From Seiridium cupressi (Eukaryota; Ascomycota; Sordariomycetes; Amphisphaeriales; Sporocadaceae), in NCBI GenBank assembly GCA_036674765.1, contig JARVKI010000044.1, positions 282,053 through 346,052 of the forward strand: a DNA stretch of 64,000 nt, read 5' to 3'. A program made the translations under genes and the position numbers. The notes below the pieces were generated by a model that was given only the letters and a program-made list of their open reading frames with translations, was not told where the DNA came from and searched no databases. Positions 45,749 to 58,623 of this stretch are shown here, piece by piece (within the stretch, counting starts at the first letter, position 1; each line of letters begins with the position of its first letter).

Positions 45749-46616
45749 ATGGTCAAGCCACTCTCGTTCAAGGGCGACAAGAAACCCAAGAAGAGAAAGA
45801 GGACTGAAGGCGAATCCTCCAGTTCAGCAAATCCCGGCTCGAGTGAAGTTGTCAAGACAGCCTCGACAGAAGATGCGGCCGATGACGACAGTTGGGTGTC
45901 GGCGGACGCTGTAGGCGATGTCACCGGCCCTGTGATGTTCGTTCTGCCTATGGAATCCCCTACTTGCCTGGCGTGCGACGCGAATGGAAAGATATTTACG
46001 GATTCGATCGAAAATATCATCGACAATAATCCTACCACCTCGGAGCCACATGATGTTAGGCAGGTATGGATTGCGAATAAGATTGCCGGCACCGAGAACT
46101 TCAGGTTCAAAGGACGATATGGAAAGTGAGTTTACAAACACCGGTTCAGTGGAACGAGCCATGGCATACTAACAGACTGGCAGGTATCTGAGCTGCGACA
46201 AGTACGGTTTCCTCAGCGCCACGTCCGAAGCAGTCTCCCCTCTTGAGACTTGGACCATTATCCCTACTGCCGATACCCCGGGCACGTTCCAACTGCAGAC
46301 ACTACGCGAAACGTTCCTGACGGTGCAAGAATCTACAAAGGCGAACGCTGGGCCCGAGGTTCGCGGCGACGCCACAGAGATTAGCTTCGACACCACACTC
46401 CGAATTCGCATGCAAGCTCGGTTCAAGCCCAAGTTGAAGGCATCAAAGGAGGAGAAGGCAAAAGAGAAGATCAGCCGAAGAGAATTGGAAGAAGCTGTTG
46501 GCCGGCGCCTTGAAGAAGATGAAGTGCGGACACTAAAAAGAGCGAGACGTGAGGGTGACTACCACGAGCAGCTTTTGGTGCTAAAGGTCAAGGGAAAGCA
46601 CGACAAGTATGGTTGA
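45749..46616 (+). CDS. FRG1: FRG1-family protein
   Basis: A 269-residue nuclear/nucleolar actin-bundling-like protein of the FRG1 family, linked to RNA processing in animals. Exons are 45749..46125 and 46184..46616; the intron removes GTGAGT ... GGCAG and joins FKGRYGKYLSCDK in phase, the fascin-like beta-trefoil core. The N-terminus is a basic nuclear-localisation stretch (KGDKKPKKRKR), and the C-terminus has a second basic region (KEEKAKEKISRRELEEAVGR) that ends with the family-typical LVLKVKGKHDKYG. The stop is only 22 bases from that of the WDR89 gene on the other strand, so their 3' ends must overlap. Confidence 0.9.
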
Positions 46617-46638
46617 TATATCGATTCGATGTGGTACG

Positions 46639-47797
46639 CTACGAGCTCGGCTTCCAAGATTTTATGTACCCGTCCTCGCCCACGCTGAAGACCATTTGCG
46701 CCTCATCATAGAAGCAGAAGCTTCGCACAATCTCCGAAGAATGAGCACCTGGCAGTCCTACGCTGTTTGCCCGATCGAGAGCCCACTCTGCTCCTTTGGT
46801 CAGATGCACCAGCTCGAACATCTGCTGGCTTGTTGGGAATTAGCAAAAAGCCCACCGAAGAGAAGATGAGGCGACTTACTCGTGGGTACCTGCGCCGATG
46901 ACAGCTCCGGCACCGTTAGCCTTGGCCGAAACGTTCGCGATGTATTGGCAACCTAGGACTTCCCTCATATCACCGAAGCTATTTAATGCGGACCCTTTTT
47001 CCTGGTCTTCCGCCATACTGTACACGGCGAATCGTTCATCGTGCGATACCGCGAAAACGTCAGTGTCGTTCAAGAACGCAGCATGATGAATCGATGCGTC
47101 ATGGTTAAAGGTCTGGATTATGACCTCATCCTCGTCCGTTATCCGAGTGTCATAGACGTTTACGAGACCATCAGTAGACCCAGATAGCAGAATATTCGGA
47201 TCACTTGGGTGAAAGTTCAGTTCACAAATATCGTCGCTGTGGACCTCCTGGTATTTGTGACGAGGCGTTGGCGTTGCTCGGACATCCCTTTAAACATGAG
47301 CGACGCCGTGAGGGCAAACAAGCAGGGTTTACTGACCATATTAAAACTGAAGACTGACTTTGGCGGAGCTCTGTTCCAGCCACCACAGAGAATCCTGCGC
47401 TGGAGCAGGCAAGCGATAGTACCGGGACCTGGTTATCTGCCCATGGTCAACCATTTGGTTCTCCAGACACCATGCCCCCATAGCACATACCAGTCATGCG
47501 CGCGATCTCTGCTTTCCTCTCATCTTGTCGCAAGTCCCACATCGAAATACTCCCATCTTCTCCAGCAGTTGCTACTACGGAGCCACCCAGGTCAAAGGCC
47601 TTTGCGCATGTGAGGTTCCCATGATTTGTCTGCAAGGTCTTTACAGGACCTGGTCGTAGACTGAGAGGGTTGAATAGACATAGTTTTTGGTCCGAAGAAA
47701 TGGTTGCTGGGCCCTGAGTGAGCGGGACTAGATCAGTGACGTAGACTTCATCTACCCCAGGGTACCTGAATCCATCGACGCAGGCGAGGTTGAACAT
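46639..47797 (-). CDS. WDR89: WD40-repeat protein, WDR89 homologue
   Basis: A 334-residue beta-propeller protein. Exons are 47797..47491, 47436..47337, 47287..46880 and 46828..46639, all in phase. WD repeats are visible at GSISMWDLR, SSVLIWDVR (made across an intron) and DGLVNVYDTR, and the last blade ends GEDGYIKSW. The pattern HSDDICELNFHPSDPNILLSG, then NHDASIHHAAFLNDTDVFAVSHDE, fits WDR89, whose function is poorly known but is linked to ribosome biogenesis and nuclear complexes. The start ATG at 47797 was chosen because the upstream frame has no ATG. Four introns-in-phase junctions make the model firm. Confidence 0.87.
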
Positions 47798-48349
47798 GGT
47801 TACGATATCCTGGTCCGGTTGCGCCTGGCGAAGATATACCACGGTGCCGAGTCCCCATGCACAGTTGTGCTCACACAACTCGAGGCGCAATTTCTTCAAA
47901 TTAGCAGAAGCTGTGTTCGGCCGTGTTGACTTCAAGTCGCGATCACAGTATGTCCAACTTCGTACCGATGGTAAAATGTGCCGGTTGACTTATCCTTATG
48001 CTCGAACATGAATAACCCGTTCTGCAAAAGTGATTTGGGTGCAAGATGGACCCCACCAAAGCCCACCTTCGGACCCTGCCAAAGCTGAGCCAATGAGGTG
48101 GTGGCTGCTTACCCCTGCTGATGCTCCGTCATCCCGAGCTCCTGCTTGGCTGTGTGTTTGGCCTGCGGTTGCTTTAAGGACAGCTTGCTGGCAGAGCTGT
48201 CGTGATATATGTATTACCGCGACGAACCCTTTTTCTCGTCATTGACCCAGCAAACAAGCATCCCAACTCCCGTTTCCCATACAGAGTTCCGCTTGTTAAT
48301 ATGAACAATTTACAGCTTATGATTCCTCTCTCATAGCATTATTGCCATC
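47798..48349. other. Shared upstream region of WDR89 and hrd3
   Basis: A 552-base region between divergent genes, expected to hold both promoters. I did not find a clear unfolded-protein-response element by eye. Confidence 0.5.
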
Positions 48350-51009
48350 ATGAGGCATTGGATCGTTTCCGCGCTCCGTACGTGCAGTCCACTTCCCGTG
48401 CTAATCGAAACTTTCCGATTACAGCAGCTGACGACTTAGCGAAAAGTGCTTTTGCAGGTAGTCGCAGTGGCATCTGCTAGTGAACAAAAAGTCCTAGGGG
48501 GCGATGAAGCCGCCGAAGCTCTTGCGACGCCCGATGTGGCCGCCGAAACGATCACGAACCAAGGGGGATGGTCACCATATCAGAATGGTAAGGAACATGT
48601 TCGCACGCTGAAGAAAAGGGTCGGGCTGACGCTTCTCAGGCTGGGAACTGGTCGACGCCGCACTAGCTGAATTCCGAAAGATCAAAACACCTTCGCATAG
48701 GAGAAACAAGAAGCAGTCAGGACTATTTGGAACAGTGTTCCGTTATGCCCTAAGGGCGCTCCCGAGCATCCGCGCCAGCGCACCGCCCGAGGAACATGCG
48801 TCGCACGTAATCAGCGGTCCTCTCCTCGAAGGCGTGAGGTTGTTACAGCAGTCAGCCAACCTGAACAATACCGACGCGATATATCTCCTCGGCGAACTCA
48901 ACTTCTTTGGGAACTACAGTCATCCGAGAAACTTCAAGGCCGCCTTTGATCACTACTACAGATTGGCTTCCGTGACCGGAAACAGCTCGGCACAGTTCAT
49001 GGTGGGCATGATGTATGCGACCGGGGTCGGCGAAGCGGTCGAGAAGGACCAGGCAAAGGCTTTACTGTACCATACCTTTGCGGCCGACCAGGGGCATACG
49101 AGATCGGAGATGACGGTCGCGGCTCGATATACAAGCGGAATTGGTGTGCCAAAAAGTTGTGACATGGCCTGCAGGTACTACAAGAGAGTCGCGGACAAGG
49201 CTATGGCGTGGTTTCGTTCTGGCCCACCCGGAGGTATGCACATTGTGCAGCAGGCAAACCGGCTGGCCGATGAAGTAGGTGGTGTATATGGGGAGGGTGC
49301 AAGCGTGGTCAGCTCTGGTATCCATGCCTACCGACACAGCGCGAACTCGGACGCATATGCCGCCATCGACGACGTGATCGAATACCTAGACTTGATGGCG
49401 GGCAAGGGAGACTACAAGGCTGCGTTCAACCTGGGCAGACTCTACTACGAGGGTCAGCGAGACCTTGAGCGGGATGTCGAGTTGGGGAGACATTATTTTC
49501 TGAGTGTCGCGACAAAATATTGGCGAGTCAAGGATGGTCGTACCAACGACAATGTCAAACCTGGTTTGGAGAAATATGCCGCCAAAGCTGCCGGCTATAT
49601 TGGCCGTATGTGGTTGAGAGGCGAGGGTATGAAGCAGAATTTTGCCAACGCTAAGAAGTGGTTCGAACGTGGAGTTCAGCACGGCGATGCACAATCGCAA
49701 TGGGGCTTGGGCTTGATGGCGCTCAAGGGCTATGGGATGCCCAAGAATGTCCAAAGAGCTACAGAGTTCTTGAAGGCCGCTGCAGACCAGGAATTCGGTC
49801 CTGCTCAGGTTGCGCTCGGCGCCCTCCACCTAGACCAGGGAAATAATGACGACCTGAAGATTGCCAACCACTACTTCGAAAATGCTGCCCGTTACGGCAA
49901 CGTCGAGGCCATGTACTATCTCGCAGAGATGATGCATCAAGGAGTTGGGCGGGACAAGACGTGTGGCAGTGCCCTGACCTATTACAAGCTTGTTTCCGAA
50001 AAGGCAGAACCCTTCGTCTCTTCTTGGGCAGAAGCAAACCACGCTTACGAAGAAGGAGACCTTGAGCTTGCTATTCTTGACTACGTCTTAGCTGCGGAGC
50101 AGGGGTATGAAAAGGCGCAGAACAACGTTGCTTATATCCTTGATTCGTCTCAGTCACGCCTTCCCCTACCATCATGGCTCAAACGCCAGGGCCCGAAATC
50201 AAAGTTGTTGCAAGACTCGGCACTCGCGCTCCTTTACTGGACACGATCCGCCATTCAGTCCAACATTGACTCCCTTGTCAAGATGGGTGACTACTACCTC
50301 AGTGGCATTGGCACCGAGGCTGCCATCGACAAAGCAGCTCAGTGCTATACCGGCGCTTCGGAGCATTTCCAAAGTGGCCAAGCTCTCTACAATCTCGGTT
50401 GGATGCATGAGCATGGTGTGGGTTTGACACAGGACTTCCACCTCGCCAAGAGATACTACGATCATGCTCTGGAAACCAATGACGAGGCGTATCTTCCAGT
50501 GACCATCAGTCTTCTCAGGTTACGGATGCGTAGTGCTTGGAACACTTTTACGAATGGTGATATCAATTCCATTCGTGATGAGCCTTGTAAGCAAATCTAC
50601 TCCACAATTTGATGATTAGTTACTGACATATATAGCCAAAAAGAAGGACTGGTCACTCAGCGAGTGGGTAGCCAACTTCCTCTCGGATGAGCGCTTCCAA
50701 TTCGACGATGGACAATACGATGATCTATATGATGAAGGCATCGTTGGCTCAGACGGCCAGCCGTTTGACGAGGATGATCTCGAGGGCGTGGTCGATAGTC
50801 TCATTATCTTGTTCATCGCTGCAGCAATTGTGGCCTTAGTGTGGTATCGAAATGCGAGACAACAAGCACACAGGGAAGCAGAAGATAATGCGGCAAGGGT
50901 AGGGGGTGTTGGAAGACCGCCAGCGCCCCAGCCAGGAGCAGTGCCACAACCTGGAATCCCCGGATTACAGCCTTTTCAACCCCTAGGGGCTGGTGGGATA
51001 GGTCACTGA
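48350..51009 (+). CDS. hrd3: Hrd3/SEL1L-type ERAD component
   Basis: An 829-residue ER membrane protein that recruits misfolded proteins to the Hrd1 ubiquitin ligase. Exons: 48350..48377, 48447..48587, 48640..50586 and 50636..51009, all in phase. A signal peptide forms across the first intron (MRHWIVSALLLLQVVAVASA). About twelve Sel1-like repeats follow (for example AQFMVGMMYATGVG, AMYYLAEMMHQGVG, ALYNLGWMHEHGVG), arranged in groups as in SEL1L. A single transmembrane helix lies near residues 758-775 (SLIILFIAAAIVALVWY), with a short Pro/Gly-rich cytosolic tail. The family's usual topology is a luminal repeat domain and a tail-proximal helix. Function is known from yeast Hrd3. Confidence 0.93.
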
Positions 51010-52004
51010 TAAAGTAGATGGGAATAATAAGAGAGTGTTCCAATTTGCGAATAAACAAAATAAGCTAGCCACTAGTCTCCTGGCAAATGAAAAAACAATT
51101 TTGACCTCAGATCGAGCCCTAATAAAGTCCTGGTGGTGACGACATGCTACTTTCGACAGCACCTGCAGATTAGTGTCTTTATACTGAATCATCCGTACTA
51201 AATCTCTTGTAGTCACAAAGGAAAGTTTACAACAAGATGAAGCAGTTATCAAATTTGTCGCATTAACATTTTGAATACGCGCTGCAGCATTTTGAATATC
51301 TTATGTACACGAACTTATACCATGAACATCTTTCCTCGAGAACGTTCCCTACATGAGACAGCACGTTTGGTTGTGACTATCTTTTCCACACGAATAAGAT
51401 TGAAATTCCTCCAAACAAGTTAAATTATTGCGAAATCTCGATGTTCCATACTTCAAAGTATATGGTACTTCTGGTTTACAGTATCGAATACCAGGAGTAA
51501 ACACCGAGCCTCTGAATTTGGTCAACTCGCCCAAGTGTATTCACGCGATCGAAGACCTATGAACTTATGTGACCAGAAGTATAAGCATTATCATCGTTTG
51601 GAATGGTCGAAATTGAATCAAAGTCTAGGGTACAATACAATTTGTCATATTAATAGAGTACCAGCCAGCAAAGAATTCTACAAACTTGTATCCGAATGCA
51701 CAACAATGATGTACTTGGTTTACATGTTCATGCCTCAGGCGAGAAACCGTATTCATCTGTCAGATAATATACTGGGACCTTGTCTTCTTTCATATCACGT
51801 AAGAGGTCCAGACCGTCGATCCTCAATGCGATGTGCAATCCATCTATAAGTTTGGCACAACTAGGTATGCTTCAGCAACTCCATGCTCGCCTGCTCGGCA
51901 GTTTTGTGGCATGCACTGTGGTTGTTATGAATTTGTTTCAGGGAGGAGCTGCGGACAAGAAGCGCCTTCGAGTCGGGTTGGCGGTGACCAACAATGTCTC
52001 CCTT
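51010..52004. other. Intergenic
   Basis: Between hrd3 and the DUF7704 pseudogene. AT-rich; frames of 100-150 codons at 51535..51849 and 51780..52235 lack protein-like features and the latter overlaps the pseudogene on the other strand. Confidence 0.5.
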
Positions 52005-52468
52005 CTAGGCTGTTTTCTTCGTGTCTTTTTCAGTCTCGATACCAACATTGAGAAGGAAGATATTTCACAACACCGCCACGAAAAGTGTGAGCAATGCACA
52101 CGACCAGTCCTCAAATCGCCAAGCTGCCAACTCAAGCCGTCCCTGTTGGTCCATATATTTATGTTGAGCCCACAGCAGGATGAGATCGACAGCAAGAATG
52201 CCGCCCTGGAAGATCTTCCATACGTTCAGGTCTGAGGTATAGCGAAGTAGCACACCTGTGTTGATGGCGACCATCAGGAATAGTGCGCCGGTCTGGTGGA
52301 ACATCCAGTCTTGATACACGTTTCGAGTCGATATGCTGGCTGGAACCACGGCGGTCATACTCAAGTCTGGGTAGAAAAATGGCATGTAGACGGTACCGGG
52401 ACAGACTGGGGATCAACACAGTTGAACCAGATGCGGTAAAACGGTGGGATCTTGCTTGGCGGCGCCAT
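52005..52468 (-). pseudogene. DUF7704 membrane protein gene, broken by a frameshift and a stop
   Basis: Members are small fungal membrane proteins of unknown function with a typical start (MAPPSKIPPFYRIWFNCVDP). Here the frame from the ATG at 52468 breaks after about residue 20: it reads VDPQSVPVPST while the family sequence (GTVYMPFFYPDLSMT) continues in another frame, which needs one extra base near 52403-52407. The second frame covers residues to AVL, meets a TGA at 52067..52065, and then stays open and family-like (NIFLLNVGIETEKDTKK) to a TAG at 52005. A TGA here would be CGA (Arg) before the change. Two independent lesions make a pseudogene likely; a sequencing error could explain one but not both easily. 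Confidence 0.7.
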
Positions 52469-53830
52469 GATAATGATTTGCCTTGACCTTCTCGAAATGC
52501 TTTGACCTCCGTATGATAGAAGATCGAAAATCCCTCTTGAATTATTCCTACTGCCTAGGGGTTTTTGCAGGGAAACACTGAAGTGTCGTACACCAGGTCA
52601 GACCAACCTTCAAAGGGATATGAAAGGCTGTTAGTGCTGACATTGGAACAAACAACCACGATCCCGGAATTTTATTGGTTTAACACATGCATCAACTTGT
52701 TTCCGGTCAAAAGGGGACAATCCTTCGCAAGTCCAAGGCTGATTCTCAGCCTGCTTCGCCCCAGCAACACTCATGGCTGGCTGCGTCATCCGAGAAGGGC
52801 GCTTCCGACATGGCGCCGCAGTCCTAGGTGCGAATGTCACTTACACAAAAGCGCGTTTGCAACACTACGAATTACTCGATCGCAGCGCTGAAAATCTGGA
52901 TGGAAAATAATCTGCAGCAACATATTCAGTGGCTCAAAATTCTTCCAATCATATTGATACGGAGTACAAACGTTCCCAAGTCAACTGCCGTCAGAGTTGC
53001 TTGATGGCTGATCGTCTTTAGCCCTGGTCGATTTAGGCCAGCACTGAACATATCATATGCACCTTAACTGCGGCGACAGCCACAGCCTTTCGCGCTCATA
53101 GGACATGGACGAAATCTAGGAAACGCAAGGATCTCCAACCCCAATTTCGTCATCACTAACTGATTCTCCAGTCGGAAACGAGTTGACCAGATAAACCGAC
53201 ATCGTCTAGCGGTCGCCCGGCCCGCAGGCGCTGCGCATTGCCTGATTGGAGCGCATAGTCGCGTAACGACCCCAAAGTCCAAGATCCAATCCTAGCTTTC
53301 ACACCCCTGACTTCGGCTTATACCAAAGGCCAGGATTCCCCGCATCCCCAGAGTCACGCCAACCCCACATGGGAATTTTTCTCGTATGTCTCTCAACTCA
53401 GCTCATCATCGTGGGCCACGTTCTCTCAATTTCCGCGAATCTGGGATGATTCCGCCTCGGCTCCAAGCGCCTGGGGAGACTGCCGCTCGCTTGCCTTACA
53501 TGACGTGGTCTAAGCCCATAATGAAGTGACCCCAAATCTTCTTCTCGCCTCCTCTTTTCTCCAAGCCGGAGAAACTCGATACCCTCGAGTGGCAAGCAAG
53601 ATCGTGGATGCAACATAGACAAGCCATTGCCCAATCACATGCTGGTGAAGGACCCGAGGATGGGAAATCTCTGGCCGAAAACGAGGTAGCTGGGTTGGGG
53701 TAACTAGAAGTATAATAAACGAGGGCCTTGGCGGCGGTTGGTATTTGAGGACAGCTCCTGGTTCCGTGTTGCCATTGCTGTAACCCTACGTAGTCATCAC
53801 TTGCCTTTGCCTCCCATAGACAATTTCACG
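52469..53830. other. Intergenic, 1.36 kb
   Basis: Upstream of the BNR glycosidase-like gene and of the DUF7704 remnant. No gene or RNA recognised. Confidence 0.5.
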
Positions 53831-55097
53831 ATGCTGCGCTCAGCTCTCCTCGCCCTCACGGCGGCATGCTCTCTCGTGGATGCTGCCGCGACTGGTGGCC
53901 GCAAACCCACCAAGAGCAAGCCGACCACCGTTGACCAGGCGTTGCTGTTCCAGCCTCCGGACAACTACACGGACCCGCGGACGCTCTACGCGCGCACCGT
54001 CGAGCTCTGCGATGGCCGCCTCCTGGCGACCTGGGAGAACTACTCGCCCGAGCCGCCGCCGGTCTGGTTCCCGGTCTACGAGTCCCTCGATTACGGCAAG
54101 AGCTGGACCGAAATCGCTAGAGTACAAGACCAGGTCTACGGGTTCGGTCTGCGATACCAGCCATTCCTTTACGAGCTGCCGCAGGCCTTTGGCCACTATC
54201 CGGCCGGAACTGTTCTGTTGTCCGGGAGTGCCATCCCCACGAACCTGAGCGAGACCAACATCGAGCTCTACGCCTCGAGGGACAAGGGCCGCTCCTGGGA
54301 ATTCGTATCACACATCGCTCACGGAGGCGTTGCACTTCCAAACAATGGCGAGACTCCAGTCTGGGAGCCTTACATCTAGTGTGTAAAACAGTCTAGTGGC
54401 ATCTAAGCAAACTCACTGACCCTCCTCCTAGCGTCTACGAGGACACCCTGATCGTCTACTACTCCGATCAGCGCGATCCCAACTACGGCCAGAAGCTTGT
54501 CCATCAAGAAACTACTGACCTGGTCCACTGGTCGGATGTGATTGATGACGTGACACACGACACTTACACGGATCGCCCCGGTATGCCTGTTGTCACCAAG
54601 CTTCCTAATGGCAAATACTTCCTTGTAAGCATATTTCTCTCGAAGGGGTTGATCCCGAGCCTTTCCTAACAGTGGTCAATTAGGTATACGAGTACGGCGG
54701 TACTTCCATCTCGGCCAACTACTCGTTCCCGATCTACTACCGTATCGCCGACGACCCGCGCAAATTCATCGACGCACCCGACCACTACGTCAACGCGTCG
54801 GGCTACATCCCGGTCAGCAGCCCGTACGTCGTGTGGTCGTCCGTCGGCGGTGAGCACGGTAGTATCATCGTGAGCTCGGGCCGTCAGCCGTTATTCATCA
54901 ACCGCGCGCTCGGTGACCCGGATGCCTGGGAATTGTACAATATTTCGCAGCCGGCGGCGTACACACGTAATCTGAGGGTGCTGCGGGAGGATGATGATTT
55001 TTTGCTTGTCGCTGGCGCTGGTGTCCTACCACCAAGCACGACGAACAAGGTCACAGCCAGTGTGTATAAGATCTCCGAGATCTTAGGGCTGCGATGA
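53831..55097 (+). CDS. Secreted BNR/Asp-box (sialidase-superfamily) glycosidase-like protein
   Basis: A 384-residue secreted protein. Exons are 53831..54378, 54432..54624 and 54684..55097, all in phase. The signal peptide is MLRSALLALTAACSLVDA. A six-bladed propeller is indicated by Asp-box motifs SLDYGKSW and SRDKGRSW and by LVYEYG and VYEDTLIVYYSD. There are N-glycosylation sites (DNYT, ENYS, PTNLS, NYS, YNIS). Fungal members with this layout are usually annotated as BNR/Asp-box repeat proteins related to GH93 exo-arabinanases; I cannot tell the substrate, and sialidase activity is not supported because the Arg triad is not identified. The start is the ATG; upstream frame has only TTG. Confidence 0.78.
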
Positions 55098-58000
55098 GAG
55101 TGGCAGATCTAGAGTTGAAACATAAAGATAAAGCGTAGTAGTATTCCCTAATACATGCATAGTATATATTGATAATGAAAATGATTGCTAAGACACTTGC
55201 TGCAATGAATTAGGTATTAGATAGTGATCCCAGTGCCACTTGGCTTAGAGTACAACTGACTATTAGGTAATCGAGTTCTTACTCAAGTATCCAGTCCCCA
55301 TCTAAAGCTGCTTTAATGCAAGCAAGTTGTTCCTATCCGTAGCCATCCTCGTGGGATCAATGACAGCGTACCGTTGCCTGGCCATTATAGAACCATCATG
55401 GAGAAATACAACAAGAAATATTAGTATCCAAACAACTGAATGGCCATGCATTCCAGACTTGGAAGCTATCCCACGTTCCCCCCACTACTCATATCCAAAA
55501 TGAGTAAGACGTTCGCCTCTCAAATAGTATTGCATAAGCGCCGAGAAGCTGCTCGGGTGCCAAAGACATTTTCTTTATAATCTACTAATGAATAATCAGC
55601 CCAGGTAAACCCTCGAAGGAAATAGAAGTCGGCCAGTTATAACGACTGAGCCAGCGTCTCATTCCAAATCGTGTTCCGTCTGATACTGAGTGGCAAACCG
55701 TCATGGTGACCCCAGACTATCACCAAGTACCATCGACTTGCAGCTGCCGCTTGCATGAAGGAAAGTTTCACCACATCGTTGGCAGCAAGCCGTCTTCGGA
55801 TCACAAGGATAGCTATACTTTTTTCGGCTCTGCACTGGTGAGACCAGCTTTTTGCATGTTTGCGAGATCGCAATTGAAGTCGGGATGTTGTCCATACAAG
55901 ACATTCGGTAGGAGCACATGTTGAAATAACAGGACAGCAGCTCCCGCGCAGGTAAATGATCGAAGCACTTTCTTGCTGCCCGACGGAATACTGATTGGCC
56001 CCTGATATGTTGGCTCGCGATGCAGGTCCAGCTCAACAAACCGCGTCGCGTGACCAATCCACGGCCCCTTGATGGGTTTGCAAAGAGCCGCAAAACAGAC
56101 CCAGAAACCGGCGTGCTGGTCACGCGGGGGTTCGAAGTTCGTATTCCTTGTGTGGGGGTCCAGAAAAAGCAGTCATGTCCCAAGTCCTGTCGTCATGTCA
56201 TGTAGAGTACCATGGACTGTCTGGCGATAGAAACACCACTGGTGCTTCACTTGCAGCAAGACTCGAAGAGGCATCAGTCGGGTCGAGCCGTGTGTTGAAA
56301 AGGAGTCCTAATGCAGAAGCACTAAGCCCAATCTCGAGGTTGCTGCATGATCATGTCTTATGTGCACTACACCAATTGGCTATGCCATGCCATGAACTCA
56401 CATCCCACACGCTCATTGAGCATCCCACTCGAGAGGATCGGAGAACAAGTCGGACCTGCAGGGCTACGATGTGAGACTGTCACCATCTGCCAGTAGCATT
56501 GAAGGTCTATAGAGGGTGAATCGTCAACTCGGATGCTACTCCGCACCATATATCCGCTGGCCAGGGAAGCCAGGGGGCAATCCCTCATCGGTTCACTGGG
56601 CACCAAAGACACCGGTGTGAGAGCCACACAGCAATCTCCCCACAGCTTTGTGTCAATTCTCAAGGACGACGTCTAGGGTCCCGAATATCATGCCGGAACG
56701 CCATCCATGCACCGTCATTTGCGGGCACGAATCAACAGGCTTGGCCCTCTCCCTCCTCCAACCGCCTGCCATCCCGCGCCATCACTCGGGGTTCGGGGGC
56801 CTCGATTAGCCGCATATGTGTGTCTTCGGTATACAAAGAGGGCAGGGTAAGGCCAGAGAAAAAACAAATGAAACCCCATTGTGCAGGTGCCACTGTCGAA
56901 AAACTCAAGCATTCTCCTGATCACTGCATAGTGCAGCAGTAGTGTGGGGTAAAGTCTCCGAGCGTCCCCTCAGAAGGAAGAAGTGAGAAGTGAGCACACG
57001 ACACTGGCATCCTTGCAGAAAAGACGGTGAGCGCCAAGCTCACCTGGACCCCAGAGCCAGAACCGACGCAAGCATACAACGTAGGCATGTCCACGCTTGC
57101 AAGGGCAAGATCCACCGAAGGTAATGCAGCAGCAAATGAACAAAAAAATAAAAATAAAAAATAAAACCCATTGAAGATCGGCGATATTCATGAGGGAGGT
57201 CGGGCTGTGGTTGCCCACCGAACATGCAGCAAGCCGTCGCTGGGCGAATGCTTGTTTTCTATCGCCAAGGCAATCGGTTGCAGTCGTAGAACCACAGCTA
57301 GAGTTAGCCTGCCGACGGTGGTGCAGCCTCACTTACATCACCTGTTAATATCCCCCGGCATATTAATGATTTGTATTGGCCTTGAGCGGGCAGGCCGAAG
57401 AAGAAACCCACCCTAGACTTGGTTAGCATCATGGTTCCCAGTCAAAAAGCAGCCCCAACTCGTAGCAGCTGCTGATGCTGCAGGACTTGGGCGCTTGTAA
57501 ACCTGCTCACATCGTGAGTGATAATCGGAAAGACTGAGGAGACAAGACTAAGGTGATATTAGTGCTGCCAATGAGTCAGTGGAAGACAATAGTAGTGATA
57601 CATAAACAGCCTGTTCTTTGTGAGCTGATTAGTAACTGCTGTGTGCGCCTCATGTCTAACGGCGTTGGTCTGGACTCGCCTGGACCAGAAGCATGGACAC
57701 TGAAGACATCAAATCCTGCAAGTCCCTGGAAGTGTCAATGTCCCATGTAATCTGAAAGAGATTTCGTGAATGATTATCATGGACTTTGCAGAGACTGGAA
57801 CGTGGCTTTCCCCTTCTGGTCATTATTGCTGTGAACCTGGAAATATGTGGGCTGTCGTCTGGTGGAGACGAAGCGCATGATGCAGCCCTGGAGGGAATTG
57901 GCCAAGTTAGCATATGATCACGCAGCGAAAATATTGGTTGGGGAGCAAAGTCACTGTGCTACTGTCCTCGTCTCCGCGCGTCTGTGTAGATGCTTGGGGC

Positions 58001-58623
58001 TTCTGTGACGAGTATAGACTGCAGTAGCTGCATGCAACTAGGCAAATCATGGGGGGCAAGTGATTACTAGGGATCTTCTGTATTACTAGCGGCGAGAGTG
58101 CCGACGAGCTTGCAATCTTCTGCAGAACGACCCAAGCTTCCTCAGCACATCGTCTCGTGCCTCTTTCGGGCACGAGGATCCACCATGCCAATGGCGGTTC
58201 AACCACAGTAATCCCCGAAGCAGCTCCTCTATCTCGGTCAGAACATTCAACTTTTGGTCCACCCCCAATGCCAACCTGAAATATTACAAGCTAGTATGAA
58301 AGTAGTGACCGGGTTCATGGTACAAAAATCAACGCATTCTAATGCATTGAGAATGAAATGAAAAAAAATGTCCGCGGAAGGGATATTAGTATGTACGGCT
58401 TCACGCCCTCTTGTGTACGGCTGCCGAACATCGTCTTCGGGCCAATCGAGAAAGAGAAATATAATGATTGATACCCCCCGTCCGTGCCATGCAAGATATC
58501 CCTCAACGCCCACTTATGAAGACGAACCACAACATGGGTGCGTGGCTTAAACAATGAAAGGAAAGGTCATGATTCGCGTAGACAGGAAATGTGTAAGTGG
58601 CAAAAACGCTGGATGCCCATCGT
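55098..58623. other. 3.5-kb gene-free region between convergent genes
   Basis: This is the longest stretch with no supported gene between two known ones, and lies between two 3' ends, so no promoter is expected to fill it. Frames of up to 160 codons (for example 55701..56183, minus strand) begin at TTG or lack protein-like composition. There is an AT-rich simple stretch at about 57140-57165. It may hold non-coding transcripts, or a decayed gene or transposon that I cannot recognise. Confidence 0.45.

Noticed and set aside
53831..55097. True sialidase call for the BNR protein
   Set aside because: Asp boxes are present, but I could not identify the arginine triad and nucleophile Tyr that a sialidase needs.
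55701..56183. 160-codon frame with a cysteine-rich end that recalls a zinc finger
   Set aside because: It begins with TTG, the Cys/His spacing fits no known finger and no exon joins it.
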